Below are positions 53,729 through 61,389 of a stretch of 64,000 nucleotides of DNA, in pieces. Both the position numbers and the translations under genes were made by a program. Within the stretch, counting starts at the first letter, position 1. Each line of letters starts with the position of its first letter. This stretch comes from Bacteroidetes bacterium UBA7674 (GTDB taxonomy: Bacteria; Bacteroidota; Bacteroidia; Chitinophagales; Chitinophagaceae), in assembly GCA_002483105.1 (NCBI GenBank), contig DLHG01000013.1, positions 744,001 to 808,000 of the forward strand, read 5' to 3'. The notes beneath the pieces are model-generated. The model searched no databases and was not told where the DNA came from. It worked only from the letters and a program-made list of their open reading frames with translations.

Positions 53729-54506
53729 CATATATTTAGTCGTCTTGCTTGGTATGACCGGCACACTTTTATTATGTGTGGCGATCATTTTATTTTATCT
53801 GAGGTATCAAAAAAAAATGTATTTGCAACGAACGCAGATGCAACAGGCAGAGTTAAACTACCAGGTGAAATTGCTGCACAGTACAATTCAGTCACAGGAA
53901 GAAGAAAGAAAAAGAATTGGAAGAGATATGCATGACGAAGTGGGTGGTGCATTAGCTAATCTTCGGCTTGCAATCAGTAATATTGGCAAAACGGATGCTG
54001 TACCTTCATTGCAATCAACAGTAACGTATTGCCAAAGCCTTACTGATTCGTTGATAAATTCAGTTAGGTATATCTCGCATAATTTGTCGCCGTCGGGGCT
54101 TGAGATCTTTGGTTTATATGAAATTCTTTATGAACTCTGTGAGCGTACGCACCACTCATCAGGCCTGGAGGTTGCGTTAAATAATAATGCGGGTGATCTC
54201 TCCGGACTAAGTGCAAATATATCAATAGCTCTATACCGTGTATTACAGGAACTCCTTACCAACACAATAAAACACGCAAAAGCTGACAAAGTAGTCATTC
54301 TGATAAATTGCCATGAAAATGCTTTGACAGTTGAGTATACTGATAATGGAATAGGGATAGACACAGACAGGATTAAGAGTAAGGGGATAGGAATGGGTAT
54401 GTACAATATTGAGAGTAGATTGAACATGATAGACGCAAACTATCTTATTGAAAAAGGAGTAAATGCAGGATTTAAAATTTACATTACCATACCCTTAAAG
54501 CAGTAA
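53709..54506 (+). CDS. sensor histidine kinase (HisKA_3)
   Basis: 265 residues: one membrane helix (about 9-31) with almost no periplasmic part, a coiled linker, HisKA_3 box RIGRDMHDEVGGALANLRLA with the phosphoacceptor His at 75, and HATPase motifs QELLTNTIKHAKA, YTDNGIGIDTDR and GMGMYNIESRL. The lack of an extracellular domain suggests it senses inside the membrane or through the membrane protein encoded just upstream. Its partner regulator starts 9 bp later. Confidence 0.92.
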   Translation: MQEETDNIYLVVLLGMTGTLLLCVAIILFYLRYQKKMYLQRTQMQQAELNYQVKLLHSTIQSQEEERKRIGRDMHDEVGGALANLRLAISNIGKTDAVPSLQSTVTYCQSLTDSLINSVRYISHNLSPSGLEIFGLYEILYELCERTHHSSGLEVALNNNAGDLSGLSANISIALYRVLQELLTNTIKHAKADKVVILINCHENALTVEYTDNGIGIDTDRIKSKGIGMGMYNIESRLNMIDANYLIEKGVNAGFKIYITIPLKQ

Positions 54507-54515
54507 GAAAATCAC

Positions 54516-55187
54516 GTGGGAAAGATAAAAATTGCTATAGTTGATGATCAGCAGCTTTTCCGGAAAGCTATCGCTGAAATTATTGCGGGAATTGATGAAT
54601 TTAAACTAATTCTCGATGTAGAAAATGGCAGGCTATTGCTCGATGAATTAGCAACGCTTCCTGAGTTGCCGGATGTGGTACTCGTAGACCTTGATATGCC
54701 GGTTATGAATGGTGTTGAATTAAATATAGCATTACATATTCAATACCCGTCCATAAAGGTTATCGTTCTAACCGTATTTAATCAGGAAAGGTTTATTACG
54801 AAAATGATTACCGATGGCGCCAATGGATACCTCGCAAAAAACTGTGATATTGAAGAATTAATTCTTGCTATTAATGCGGTTCATAAAACAGGATTCTATT
54901 TTAATGAAGATTGCATTGCTGCGCTTAGAAAAGCTTCATTGTACGGAACTAGGAAGCTAAAGAATATTAATAATCTCCGGTTTGATCTTACAGATCGTGA
55001 AAGAGAAATTCTGCTCCTGATCTGTAAAGAATACACTAATTCGGAAATAGCAGCTTTATTACACATAAGTATTCGGACTGCAGAAGGACATCGGAATAAT
55101 CTTCTTTTAAAGATTGGATGTAAAAATACTGCAGGCCTGGTAATATTTGCTATAAAAAATGGCCTTTACGAACCTTGGCTTAGCTGA
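54516..55187 (+). CDS. LuxR/NarL-type response regulator
   Basis: 223 residues starting at a GTG (54516). Receiver domain with IAIVDDQQLFRKAI and phosphoacceptor Asp 58 in VVLVDLDMPVMNG; conserved Lys in GYLAKNCD. C-terminal GerE-type HTH: LTDREREILLLICKEYTNSE then IAALLHISIRTAEGHRNNLL. Cognate to the kinase upstream. Likely targets include its own operon or the genes at 55368 and 56131, which is inference. Confidence 0.93.
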   Translation: MGKIKIAIVDDQQLFRKAIAEIIAGIDEFKLILDVENGRLLLDELATLPELPDVVLVDLDMPVMNGVELNIALHIQYPSIKVIVLTVFNQERFITKMITDGANGYLAKNCDIEELILAINAVHKTGFYFNEDCIAALRKASLYGTRKLKNINNLRFDLTDREREILLLICKEYTNSEIAALLHISIRTAEGHRNNLLLKIGCKNTAGLVIFAIKNGLYEPWLS

Positions 55188-55210
55188 TTGTATTCCCGAA
55201 CCATACAAGT

Positions 55211-55242
55211 AGAACTACCTGTTTTTTTAAACAAGTAGTTCT
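55211..55242 (+). terminator. terminator of the two-component operon
   Basis: Imperfect hairpin AGAACTAC-C-TGTTT / AAACA-A-GTAGTTCT with a T-rich loop, 24 bp after the stop of the response regulator gene. Confidence 0.6.
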
Positions 55243-55367
55243 GCGCTATTCCTGCCTGGTAATCAATCCTTTCTTTGTCCTGTCATCAGAAGAAGCTTCT
55301 ATTTGAGACAGGCCCAAGCCGAAAAGCCTTTAAATGAGTAGGCATTAATTAATTAATAAAAATTATC

Positions 55368-56036
55368 ATGGGTAAAATTATTAGTACAGTAGCAGGCGGC
55401 ATTGATGATGCTGTAAATGGTATAGTAAGTACGGTCACAAATGTAGGCGCCACAGCCGCACAACTTGCCACATTGGCATCAAATTTTGCAGTACCGGCGC
55501 CTCTTAAAGAAAACCTTGCTCTCAGGCAAGGGTATGCTGTTGGAATGCATAAAGCTGCCAGCAAGTCAATGATACTGGGCGACGATCCGCAGGATATTGG
55601 GCCATTGATCAAAAGCACTTTGAAAGCTGCACTGGCAAAGTCACAAAGTGTATTTACAGCTACTTATGTTGGAGATACCGGTGTAAGATCAGATAATGGT
55701 CTCGTTCAAAACTATTGCGGTACCGGTGGCGGAGCAGAGCCTGGCCAGCCGGCAGTAGATGCTGCCATAGCTCAACTGAAGGCCCAACTCGCACAAAACT
55801 TTAATAACTGGCAATTCCCGACAGACGACACAATGATGAGTAGCATGGCACAGACAATGGTGCTGGAAGTATTCAATAAAGCCGGTGCCGGTGATAGTTC
55901 AGTTGGTACGTACTCTATAAGCACAAACCAATCAATAGACTGGACATTGACCTATGGCTTGTTTAGCGTTAGTGTCTCTCCTTCTACCCAGGCGTTAGTA
56001 TATGCATTCTCAGCTGCGTTCAACAGCGGTTTTTAA
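55368..56036 (+). CDS. alanine-rich protein of unknown function
   Basis: 222 residues, no signal peptide. The N-terminal 45 residues are small and amphipathic (STVAGGIDDAVNGIVSTVTN then VGATAAQLATLASNF), the middle contains LIKSTLKAALAKSQSVF and YCGTGGGAEPG, and the C-terminal 50 residues are strand-like (SISTNQSIDWTLTYGLFSVS). I do not recognise a family. It lies 180 bp after the response regulator, with its own upstream gap, and 94 bp before the caspase-like gene, which may be its partner. Confidence 0.7.
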   Translation: MGKIISTVAGGIDDAVNGIVSTVTNVGATAAQLATLASNFAVPAPLKENLALRQGYAVGMHKAASKSMILGDDPQDIGPLIKSTLKAALAKSQSVFTATYVGDTGVRSDNGLVQNYCGTGGGAEPGQPAVDAAIAQLKAQLAQNFNNWQFPTDDTMMSSMAQTMVLEVFNKAGAGDSSVGTYSISTNQSIDWTLTYGLFSVSVSPSTQALVYAFSAAFNSGF

Positions 56037-56056
56037 CCACGAGAACACCTATGTGC

Positions 56057-56088
56057 AATAATAAGGCGGTATTTACCGCCTTATTATT
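56057..56088 (+). terminator. terminator between the two unknown genes
   Basis: Perfect 15-bp arms AATAATAAGGCGGTA / TACCGCCTTATTATT with a two-base loop. It would separate or attenuate transcription between 55368 and 56131. Confidence 0.85.
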
Positions 56089-56130
56089 AACGCTCCCTTT
56101 TATTAATCATAATTATTTAAAAACAACATT

Positions 56131-56601
56131 ATGCCAGACCGTATAATTATTATGGGTAATGAAGCGGAATTAGTTCCATTAGCCAGCGCAAACATGCAAA
56201 AATATTCTCCCCAGGCAGACGTCATCATGTACAACGATAACAATATCGGCCAAAAAACAGCTTCTGCTAATCTTTTCCTTGTTGGACACGCAAGTGCAAA
56301 AGGGATAGGGGATTATGACTTCAGTAGCCTTAAAACAAATTTTGGTGACCATCTAAAAGGAGCAACCACAGCTGTTTACCTCGCAGGTTGCAGTACAGCA
56401 GACCAGGCTGCACAGATATTCAAGGATGGTTTCCAGGCAGCAACTTTAGCTGCTAATGTTAAAGCGTATACAGGAAAGACTGTTTATGGTACTCCCGGAA
56501 TACTTACGCTGACGATCATTGCCAACGCGATAAAGATCCTGGCTACAATTCCGACCCCATCATCTGGCTACAAATCCACGGATATCTTTGTAGCAGCCTA
56601 A
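56131..56601 (+). CDS. small protein with caspase-fold-like His/Cys motifs
   Basis: 156 residues, no signal peptide. Strand-turn patterns DRIIIMGN, LFLVGHASAKGIG and AVYLAGCSTA place His 53 and Cys 87 after consecutive hydrophobic strands, the layout of the catalytic dyad in caspase-fold peptidases (C80, DUF4347, CHAT and relatives: strand-GHG/S ... strand-GCS). A later VKAYTGKTVYGTPGILT also resembles that group. The chain is near the minimal size for such a domain. The assignment is from motif spacing only; activity is not shown. Confidence 0.55.
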   Translation: MPDRIIIMGNEAELVPLASANMQKYSPQADVIMYNDNNIGQKTASANLFLVGHASAKGIGDYDFSSLKTNFGDHLKGATTAVYLAGCSTADQAAQIFKDGFQAATLAANVKAYTGKTVYGTPGILTLTIIANAIKILATIPTPSSGYKSTDIFVAA

Positions 56602-56656
56602 GACGATCATTCAGTAATGTATCATTGATCAGGTATTGTTTGACAGATGCTGGTAA

Positions 56657-56692
56657 ACAAAAGCCCACTCTATGCGGGCTTTTGTTGTTTTT
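56657..56692 (+). terminator. terminator after the caspase-like gene
   Basis: ACAAAAGCCC / GGGCTTTTGT arms (56657-56666 with 56676-56685) followed by TGTTTTTTT. Confidence 0.9.
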
Positions 56693-56727
56693 TTATGAAT
56701 GTCTATATTAAGGGATTTATTTTCACC

Positions 56728-57564
56728 TTATGAAATTAAAACCCTATTCCCACCTGAATAAATATTAAATCGCTCACCCCTCAAAAAACCAATAAGCGTC
56801 ATCCCATTCTCTTCTGCCATCTGTGCAGCAAGGCTTGATGGCGCACCAACAGCTGCTACTATCTTTATCCCTGCCATAATGGCTTTCTGGATCAGCTCGA
56901 AGCTTGCACGGCCGCTCAGTAGTAGAATGTGTTTGTCGAGCGGAAGCATATCAGTTTCAAGTGCCGCGCCTATAAGCTTGTCGAGTGCATTGTGTCGTCC
57001 CACATCTTCGCGTAACAATAGTAATTTGCCTTCCATATCAAACAGTGCCGATGCATGCAGTCCGCCTGTGCTTTCAAATACGGCTTGTTGTTTTCTCAAT
57101 ATATCCGGCAGCGTATAAACCAAAGCCGATGATACCTGTAAGTTATCATCACTCTGCGGTATATTACAGGTTGTACGAACCGCCTCTATCGACGATTTGC
57201 CGCATACACCACAACTTGAAGTAGTATAGAAATTACGTTCCAGTTTACTGATGTCGGGTTGTACGGTAGGAGAGAGCATTACACGCACCACATTTTCGTT
57301 CATACCATTGCAATGTTTTATGCCTGTTATCTCGCTCCCTTTATGGATGATACCTTCGGTATAGAGAAAACCAGATGCCAGCTCGAAGTCATTTCCCGGT
57401 GTGCGCATGGTCACAGAGATGCTCTTCTGCATCCTCCCGTTTTCCGGACCGTATTCCAGTCGTATTTCCAGCGGCTCTTCAGCGGCCAGCATATCTTCAG
57501 CCTCGCTCATGGCAAGAGCATTGACTTTGGTTATAGCAATTTGTGTTACCGATGGACGGGACAT
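56728..57564 (-). CDS. fdhD: formate dehydrogenase accessory sulfurtransferase FdhD
   Basis: 278 residues with the catalytic CxxC in TTSSCGVCGKSS (about residues 115-122), LREDVGRHNALDKLIG and ILLSGRASFELIQKA. It passes sulfur from a cysteine desulfurase to the molybdenum cofactor of formate dehydrogenase-type enzymes, here most likely the oxidoreductase at 49755. Last gene of a leftward molybdenum-cofactor operon; mobA ends 13 bp upstream. Confidence 0.95.
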   Translation of the reverse strand: MSRPSVTQIAITKVNALAMSEAEDMLAAEEPLEIRLEYGPENGRMQKSISVTMRTPGNDFELASGFLYTEGIIHKGSEITGIKHCNGMNENVVRVMLSPTVQPDISKLERNFYTTSSCGVCGKSSIEAVRTTCNIPQSDDNLQVSSALVYTLPDILRKQQAVFESTGGLHASALFDMEGKLLLLREDVGRHNALDKLIGAALETDMLPLDKHILLLSGRASFELIQKAIMAGIKIVAAVGAPSSLAAQMAEENGMTLIGFLRGERFNIYSGGNRVLIS

Positions 57565-57577
57565 ATCCCAAATTTAC

Positions 57578-58174
57578 CTAAAAACCCGCAGATCTGATCT
57601 GCGCCAAAGCCTGCTCATATGCCGCTTTATTATCTATACTGCGAAGGGTGTCAGCGGTCTGGGGATATACCTCTTCGGCATCCGCTTCTTTGAGTAAGTG
57701 CTGTAAGGAGTGCTTGCCTTGCTCGTAGTTGCTCAGCAGCTTCTCCCTTAGTCCTGACTCATAAATGGCCAGGAGGGGCTCGTAAAGGCCTGAGGAAGGA
57801 TTGTAATAGCTGGTAGCTAACGAGCCGGGCTTTCTGCAATGGATGAGGTGTTGCACATCGCCGGCCTTCAGGAAAGGGTAATCGCATCCTATTACCAGGA
57901 AGGATGCTTCAGGGTACAGGTCTGATGCAGTGAGTAAAGCGCCCATAGGTCCTATCCGCTCGTACCTGATGGCATCGGGCAGGGGAGAATAGTAATACGG
58001 GATATGTGGCAACTGCCCGCTGTTGCAGGAGAGAAACACTTTCGTACACATTGGTTGCAGCATATGGTAGAGGTAATTTCGTTGCGGTTGGCCGTAATAC
58101 TCTAATGCACTCTTGTCCGTACCCATCCGGCTGCTTTCTCCGCCACACGCTACCAATCCATATAATACGCTCAT
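57578..58174 (-). CDS. mobA: molybdenum cofactor guanylyltransferase
   Basis: 198 residues. N-terminal nucleotide loop GLVACGGESSRMGTDKSALE (the GGxSxRMGxDK motif), GPMGALLTASDLYP, and LVIGCDYPFLKAGD. It joins GMP to molybdopterin, forming the guanine dinucleotide form used by DMSO-reductase-type enzymes. Starts by ATGA overlap with the NTPase upstream. Confidence 0.92.
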   Translation of the reverse strand: MSVLYGLVACGGESSRMGTDKSALEYYGQPQRNYLYHMLQPMCTKVFLSCNSGQLPHIPYYYSPLPDAIRYERIGPMGALLTASDLYPEASFLVIGCDYPFLKAGDVQHLIHCRKPGSLATSYYNPSSGLYEPLLAIYESGLREKLLSNYEQGKHSLQHLLKEADAEEVYPQTADTLRSIDNKAAYEQALAQIRSAGF

Positions 58175-58656
58175 AAGAAGAATGCTTTAGATAACACCAT
58201 ATCACTGTTCAGTCCGTAATGCGCAAAGCTTTGCTCCAGCATATAGTCTCTTATCACGAGTAGCAATTTAGCATTGCCTGTTTCCTGTTTGTATATCTCT
58301 ACCAGCTCCTTCACCGCAGGTTCGAAACCTGTATTGCGGTTCATCTCCAGTTTGCCCACTTCGTCCAGTACCAGCCAATCGGGTCTTTGCTTCGCCGCAT
58401 TCAGCAGTATATCCCTGCCTAGCTGAAATACAGCTTCATCAAAGTTCCATTTGCAGATGTCTATGGTGCCTGCTCCCTGTTTCTCTGCTACCTGGAAATC
58501 ATAATAGGTCTGCGAAGCTATATCATAGAGTTTGCGGCTGCCATCCACATCAGGCATTAGTACGCCTGCAATGCTGGTTTGTTGTTTGCTCCAGTTCATG
58601 AGTAAAGTACTCTTTCCTGAATGTACAGGCTCGCTAAGGATGTAGATGTTACTCAT
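58171..58656 (-). CDS. P-loop nucleoside triphosphatase of the molybdenum operon
   Basis: 161 residues with a Walker A loop EPVHSGKSTLLMNW at residues ~9-18, a Walker B-like DWLVLDEVGKLEM, and VLMPDVDGSRKLYDI, in the style of DUF2478/THEP1-like NTPases that often neighbour molybdenum genes. Overlaps mobA downstream and the membrane protein gene upstream by a few bases, so the three are translationally coupled. Role possibly in metal or cofactor handling. Confidence 0.82.
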   Translation of the reverse strand: MSNIYILSEPVHSGKSTLLMNWSKQQTSIAGVLMPDVDGSRKLYDIASQTYYDFQVAEKQGAGTIDICKWNFDEAVFQLGRDILLNAAKQRPDWLVLDEVGKLEMNRNTGFEPAVKELVEIYKQETGNAKLLLVIRDYMLEQSFAHYGLNSDMVLSKAFFL

Positions 58657-59665
58657 TGGTGCGAACAGTTTGCAGGCTCAACACTAAAAGTATAAACACA
58701 AATTCACGATAACGTTTCAATCCCCGGTACTTAGCAGAAGCGATGGTATAGGCCGGCCGGAGATAGCTGCGCAATTCCGGCAACTGGTCTATCAGGCTTT
58801 GCATTTCTGCGCGGTTCTTCTCCTGCTGGCGATTGATAAATTGTTGCAACAGCCATTTGGTAACAGGCACTATAATGTAATATATCAGCAATAGCACGGC
58901 CACGGTACGCGCTATGATATACAAGGCTTTGGAAGTATCACTCCCGCTGGCCAGGAATATACTGGTGATGAAACCGAGTATCGCGAAAGTAATAATGAGC
59001 CTTGTGTTGCGCTTTTGTTTTTTAGAGACCGTGATATCAGTTCCCGGATTTTGTAATTGTGCGGCCTCCAGTTTTATGGCTTCACCTCTTTGCTCCAATT
59101 GCTTCGGCAGCCTGTTGATCCATATACCGAGTATCATTCCCCAAAGGGTATAACCACCACAGTAAGCAACGATCACCCACAGGCTAAAAGAAATGTCGGT
59201 AGATAAATGCAGCTCTTTCACAATTTTGCCGAAGAACATATCCAGTGCTTCCCATATGGCCATGCCAAATACAAGCGTTTTCATCAACACCATTTGCAAT
59301 GCCGACTCCAGCATAGCCAACATTCCGAACAAAAGCGGTGTCAGTTTAAATCTCGGCATCAACCAGAACATCAACGCACCGATCAGCCCCTGGAAGCTAA
59401 CGGCAATATAGGCTGGTAGAGGTGATTGTGGGCTAACGGCTGCTTTTACTAGCAGCACCATAAGAGTAGCTTTCAGTATCTGTTTGGCGCTATTAGTACT
59501 ATAGTAGGCTATCAGTCCGATAATAAGGACGGCAAAGCCTCCAACGAAGATACCCGTGAATGGCAACTTCAATGCGTGCATCCAGCCACCGAGACCGGAT
59601 TCACCCAATGCCCAGAGGGCTGTGAGGCGATTAATGGTAGATAAATTGTTTTGTTTTGCTGCCAT
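58649..59665 (-). CDS. integral membrane protein of the molybdenum operon
   Basis: 338 residues with about seven hydrophobic segments, arranged as an N-terminal group (LPFTGIFVGGFAVLIIGLIA, ILKATLMVLLVKAAV, SFQGLIGALMFWLMP and others up to ~185), a hydrophilic linker, then two helices (~225-270) and a charged C-terminal tail. The N-terminal part has the glycine/proline features of small substrate-binding ECF-type components, and its neighbour is an NTPase, so a transport role is possible; this is inference. First gene of the operon. Confidence 0.72.
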   Translation of the reverse strand: MAAKQNNLSTINRLTALWALGESGLGGWMHALKLPFTGIFVGGFAVLIIGLIAYYSTNSAKQILKATLMVLLVKAAVSPQSPLPAYIAVSFQGLIGALMFWLMPRFKLTPLLFGMLAMLESALQMVLMKTLVFGMAIWEALDMFFGKIVKELHLSTDISFSLWVIVAYCGGYTLWGMILGIWINRLPKQLEQRGEAIKLEAAQLQNPGTDITVSKKQKRNTRLIITFAILGFITSIFLASGSDTSKALYIIARTVAVLLLIYYIIVPVTKWLLQQFINRQQEKNRAEMQSLIDQLPELRSYLRPAYTIASAKYRGLKRYREFVFILLVLSLQTVRTNE

Positions 59666-59722
59666 TACTGTAAATGTACTGATGCGGGGATATATTTTCT
59701 ATAAAACCTTCGTTTCAAATTT

Positions 59723-59730
59723 TATTTTTG
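59723..59730 (+). promoter_or_regulatory. -7 element 4 bp before the TrmH start codon
   Basis: TATTTTTG (TAnnTTTG) ends at 59730 and the ATG is at 59735, predicting a leaderless or nearly leaderless message. Confidence 0.45.
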
Positions 59731-59734
59731 TGCC

Positions 59735-60406
59735 ATGACACCTGAACGCGAAGCGCGGATAAAAACTGTCCTCAACCACAGGCAACCCGACCTGACCATA
59801 ATACTGGAGAATGTGCACGACCCGCACAATATATCCGCTGTAATGCGCACCTGCGACTCGGTAGGTATACAGGAAATCTATGTGCTGAACACACAGATAG
59901 GCCTTCACGAGACGTTTGGGAAGAAAAGTTCTTCCGGTGTGGTCAAGTGGCTGACCGTCCATCAATTCACAGATATTGAGGAATGTATGACTGCCATAAA
60001 AAAGAGATATGGTAAGGTCTATGCTACACATTTGGGCGTAGAATCTCATTCTCTCTACGAGTTGAACCTGGCAGAGTCTGTCGCGCTGGTATTTGGTAAT
60101 GAAAAAGACGGTGTCTCTGACGAATGCCTCAAGTATTGTGATGGTAATTTCATTATTCCACAGGTCGGAATGGTGCAGTCCCTGAATATCTCTGTGGCTT
60201 GCGCTGTTACTTTATATGAAGCATTCAGGCAACGCACAGCAGCGGGACTGTATAATGGTGTTTCCCGTATGCCTGCGCAGGAACATGATGGCTTATTAGA
60301 GCATTGGATGCAAATCGGTTCTACGGAGTGGGTAAGGGCAGAGGAGTTGAAGAAGCATAAGAAGAAAAAGAAGTCTGAACCCGGATTAGAGGGGGCAACG
60401 GATTAA
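59735..60406 (+). CDS. trmH: TrmH-family tRNA 2'-O-methyltransferase
   Basis: 223 residues with the SPOUT-fold signatures: LTIILENVHDPHNISAVMRT (motif 1 Asn/Arg), ESVALVFGNEKDGVS (motif 2) and IPQVGMVQSLNISVACAVTL (motif 3, knotted SAM pocket). The sequence fits TrmH proper (Gm18 of tRNA). A Lys/Glu-rich tail closes the protein. Divergent from the membrane protein at 59665 with 69 bp between. Confidence 0.9.
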   Translation: MTPEREARIKTVLNHRQPDLTIILENVHDPHNISAVMRTCDSVGIQEIYVLNTQIGLHETFGKKSSSGVVKWLTVHQFTDIEECMTAIKKRYGKVYATHLGVESHSLYELNLAESVALVFGNEKDGVSDECLKYCDGNFIIPQVGMVQSLNISVACAVTLYEAFRQRTAAGLYNGVSRMPAQEHDGLLEHWMQIGSTEWVRAEELKKHKKKKKSEPGLEGATD

Positions 60407-60660
60407 CCAGGCTTCTCACCGCCGTTGTTGCTCACCTGACCAACAACTGACTCGCAATTACCAATTAAGAGCCACCTCACTATGCTGCAGAGCAGCAACG
60501 TATTTATAGAAATATCTGAATGAATGTTACGGCTCCATCGGAGCCGCTTGTAATCACAGCCAGGTTGTTCGTAGTGCTGGCGGCCCCCTTCAGGGCTGGG
60601 GGCGTGCGGCGGCCATCTCAATGTGGACATCTTTCCCTCTGAATAACACCCACATTTCGT
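60407..60660. other. gene-free stretch with hairpins
   Basis: No credible gene between trmH and the HTH gene. It contains a small hairpin CGGCTCC-ATC-GGAGCCG (60530-60546) that may end the trmH message, and a GC-rich inverted element GGCCCCCTTC / GGGCTGGGGGC near 60581-60603. A -7-like TAAATTTG lies at 60660-60667, ahead of the HTH gene. Confidence 0.5.
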
Positions 60661-60706
60661 AAATTTGTAATGGCTTTTTTCATTAACCTTTAAACCTGCA
60701 TATCAC

Positions 60707-61099
60707 ATGGCCAACATCAAAAAAGACGAGAAAGAACTCGCTCACGAACTCTATTTTACTACCAGCTTCAGACAGGCAAGGATCGCTCAGGAGGTAGGCG
60801 TTTCCGAACGCACGATTTCTGTATGGGTAAACGAAGGGAACTGGAAGACACTCAAAAAAATGCGCTTTCATGCACCCCAGGTAGAAACCCAGCACCTCTA
60901 CGAAGAACTGCGCACCATTTCTGTAAACATCAGCAAACGTGCTCCTGAATTACGCTTTCCTACAAAAGAAGAATTGGATGCCCGTGCCAAACTCATATCT
61001 CTCATAAACTCACTCGAGAATATTAGCGGTCAGTGGCGCAACATCTCGGGCGACTACGATATCCGGCCCGTTGCCGAAGAGCAAAGGCACACCGCCTGA
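60707..61099 (+). CDS. terminase-small-subunit-like HTH protein
   Basis: 130 residues. N-terminal HTH (residues ~8-50): KELAHELYFTTSFRQARIAQ then EVGVSERTISVWVNEGNWKT, as in phage terminase gpP-like and DUF1804 DNA-binding proteins; the rest is helical with a conserved-looking PTKEELDARAKLISLINSLE. No other phage gene is near, so it is a solitary or domesticated element. The degenerate repeat block copy 2 begins right at its stop codon, which may be meaningful. Confidence 0.75.
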   Translation: MANIKKDEKELAHELYFTTSFRQARIAQEVGVSERTISVWVNEGNWKTLKKMRFHAPQVETQHLYEELRTISVNISKRAPELRFPTKEELDARAKLISLINSLENISGQWRNISGDYDIRPVAEEQRHTA

Positions 61100-61255
61100 A
61101 ATTCAAAACTCAATTCTTGAAGCAAAAACTGAGTTTTCATGAGCTTAAAATGAGTTTTGCCTGAAAAAATTGAGCTTTTCATGAAGTAAATATGAGCTTT
61201 TATGAAGCAAATATGAGGTTTGAATTTCCACAACCCTTGTCCCGCCTGCATTTCA
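61100..61255 (+). repeat. degenerate ~11-bp tandem repeat block with conserved tail, copy 2
   Basis: Units such as TGAGTTTTCA, TGAGCTTAAAA, TGAAGTAAATA and TGAAGCAAATA run from the HTH stop to about 61222; the tail 61232-61255 contains CCCTTGTC and CCTGCATTTCA, close to the tail of copy 1. A GC-rich CCCCTTTAGGGGGCTAGGGGG element follows at 61311-61331. Confidence 0.6.
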
Positions 61256-61336
61256 CTCTAAAACCACCAAATCTCTTGAGATTTGAGCCCTGAAAACAAA
61301 TAATACATTACCCCTTTAGGGGGCTAGGGGGCAAAC

Positions 61337-61371
61337 AAAAAGCGGCCTCGGTTTTACCGAAGCCGCTTTTT
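61337..61371 (-). terminator. rpoD terminator
   Basis: AAAAAGCGGC / GCCGCTTTTT arms with TCGGT / ACCGA inside, just after the sigma-factor stop on the minus strand. Confidence 0.92.
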
Positions 61372-61389
61372 ATAAAAAATGTAAAATTC

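Noticed and set aside
60707..61099. Possible prophage start because of the terminase-like HTH protein
   Set aside because: No large terminase, capsid, integrase or other phage gene lies near; flanked by housekeeping genes.
61054..61251. Short minus-strand frame with FIKAHIYFMK-like repeats
   Set aside because: It is the translation of the degenerate repeat block copy 2 and has no independent evidence as a gene.
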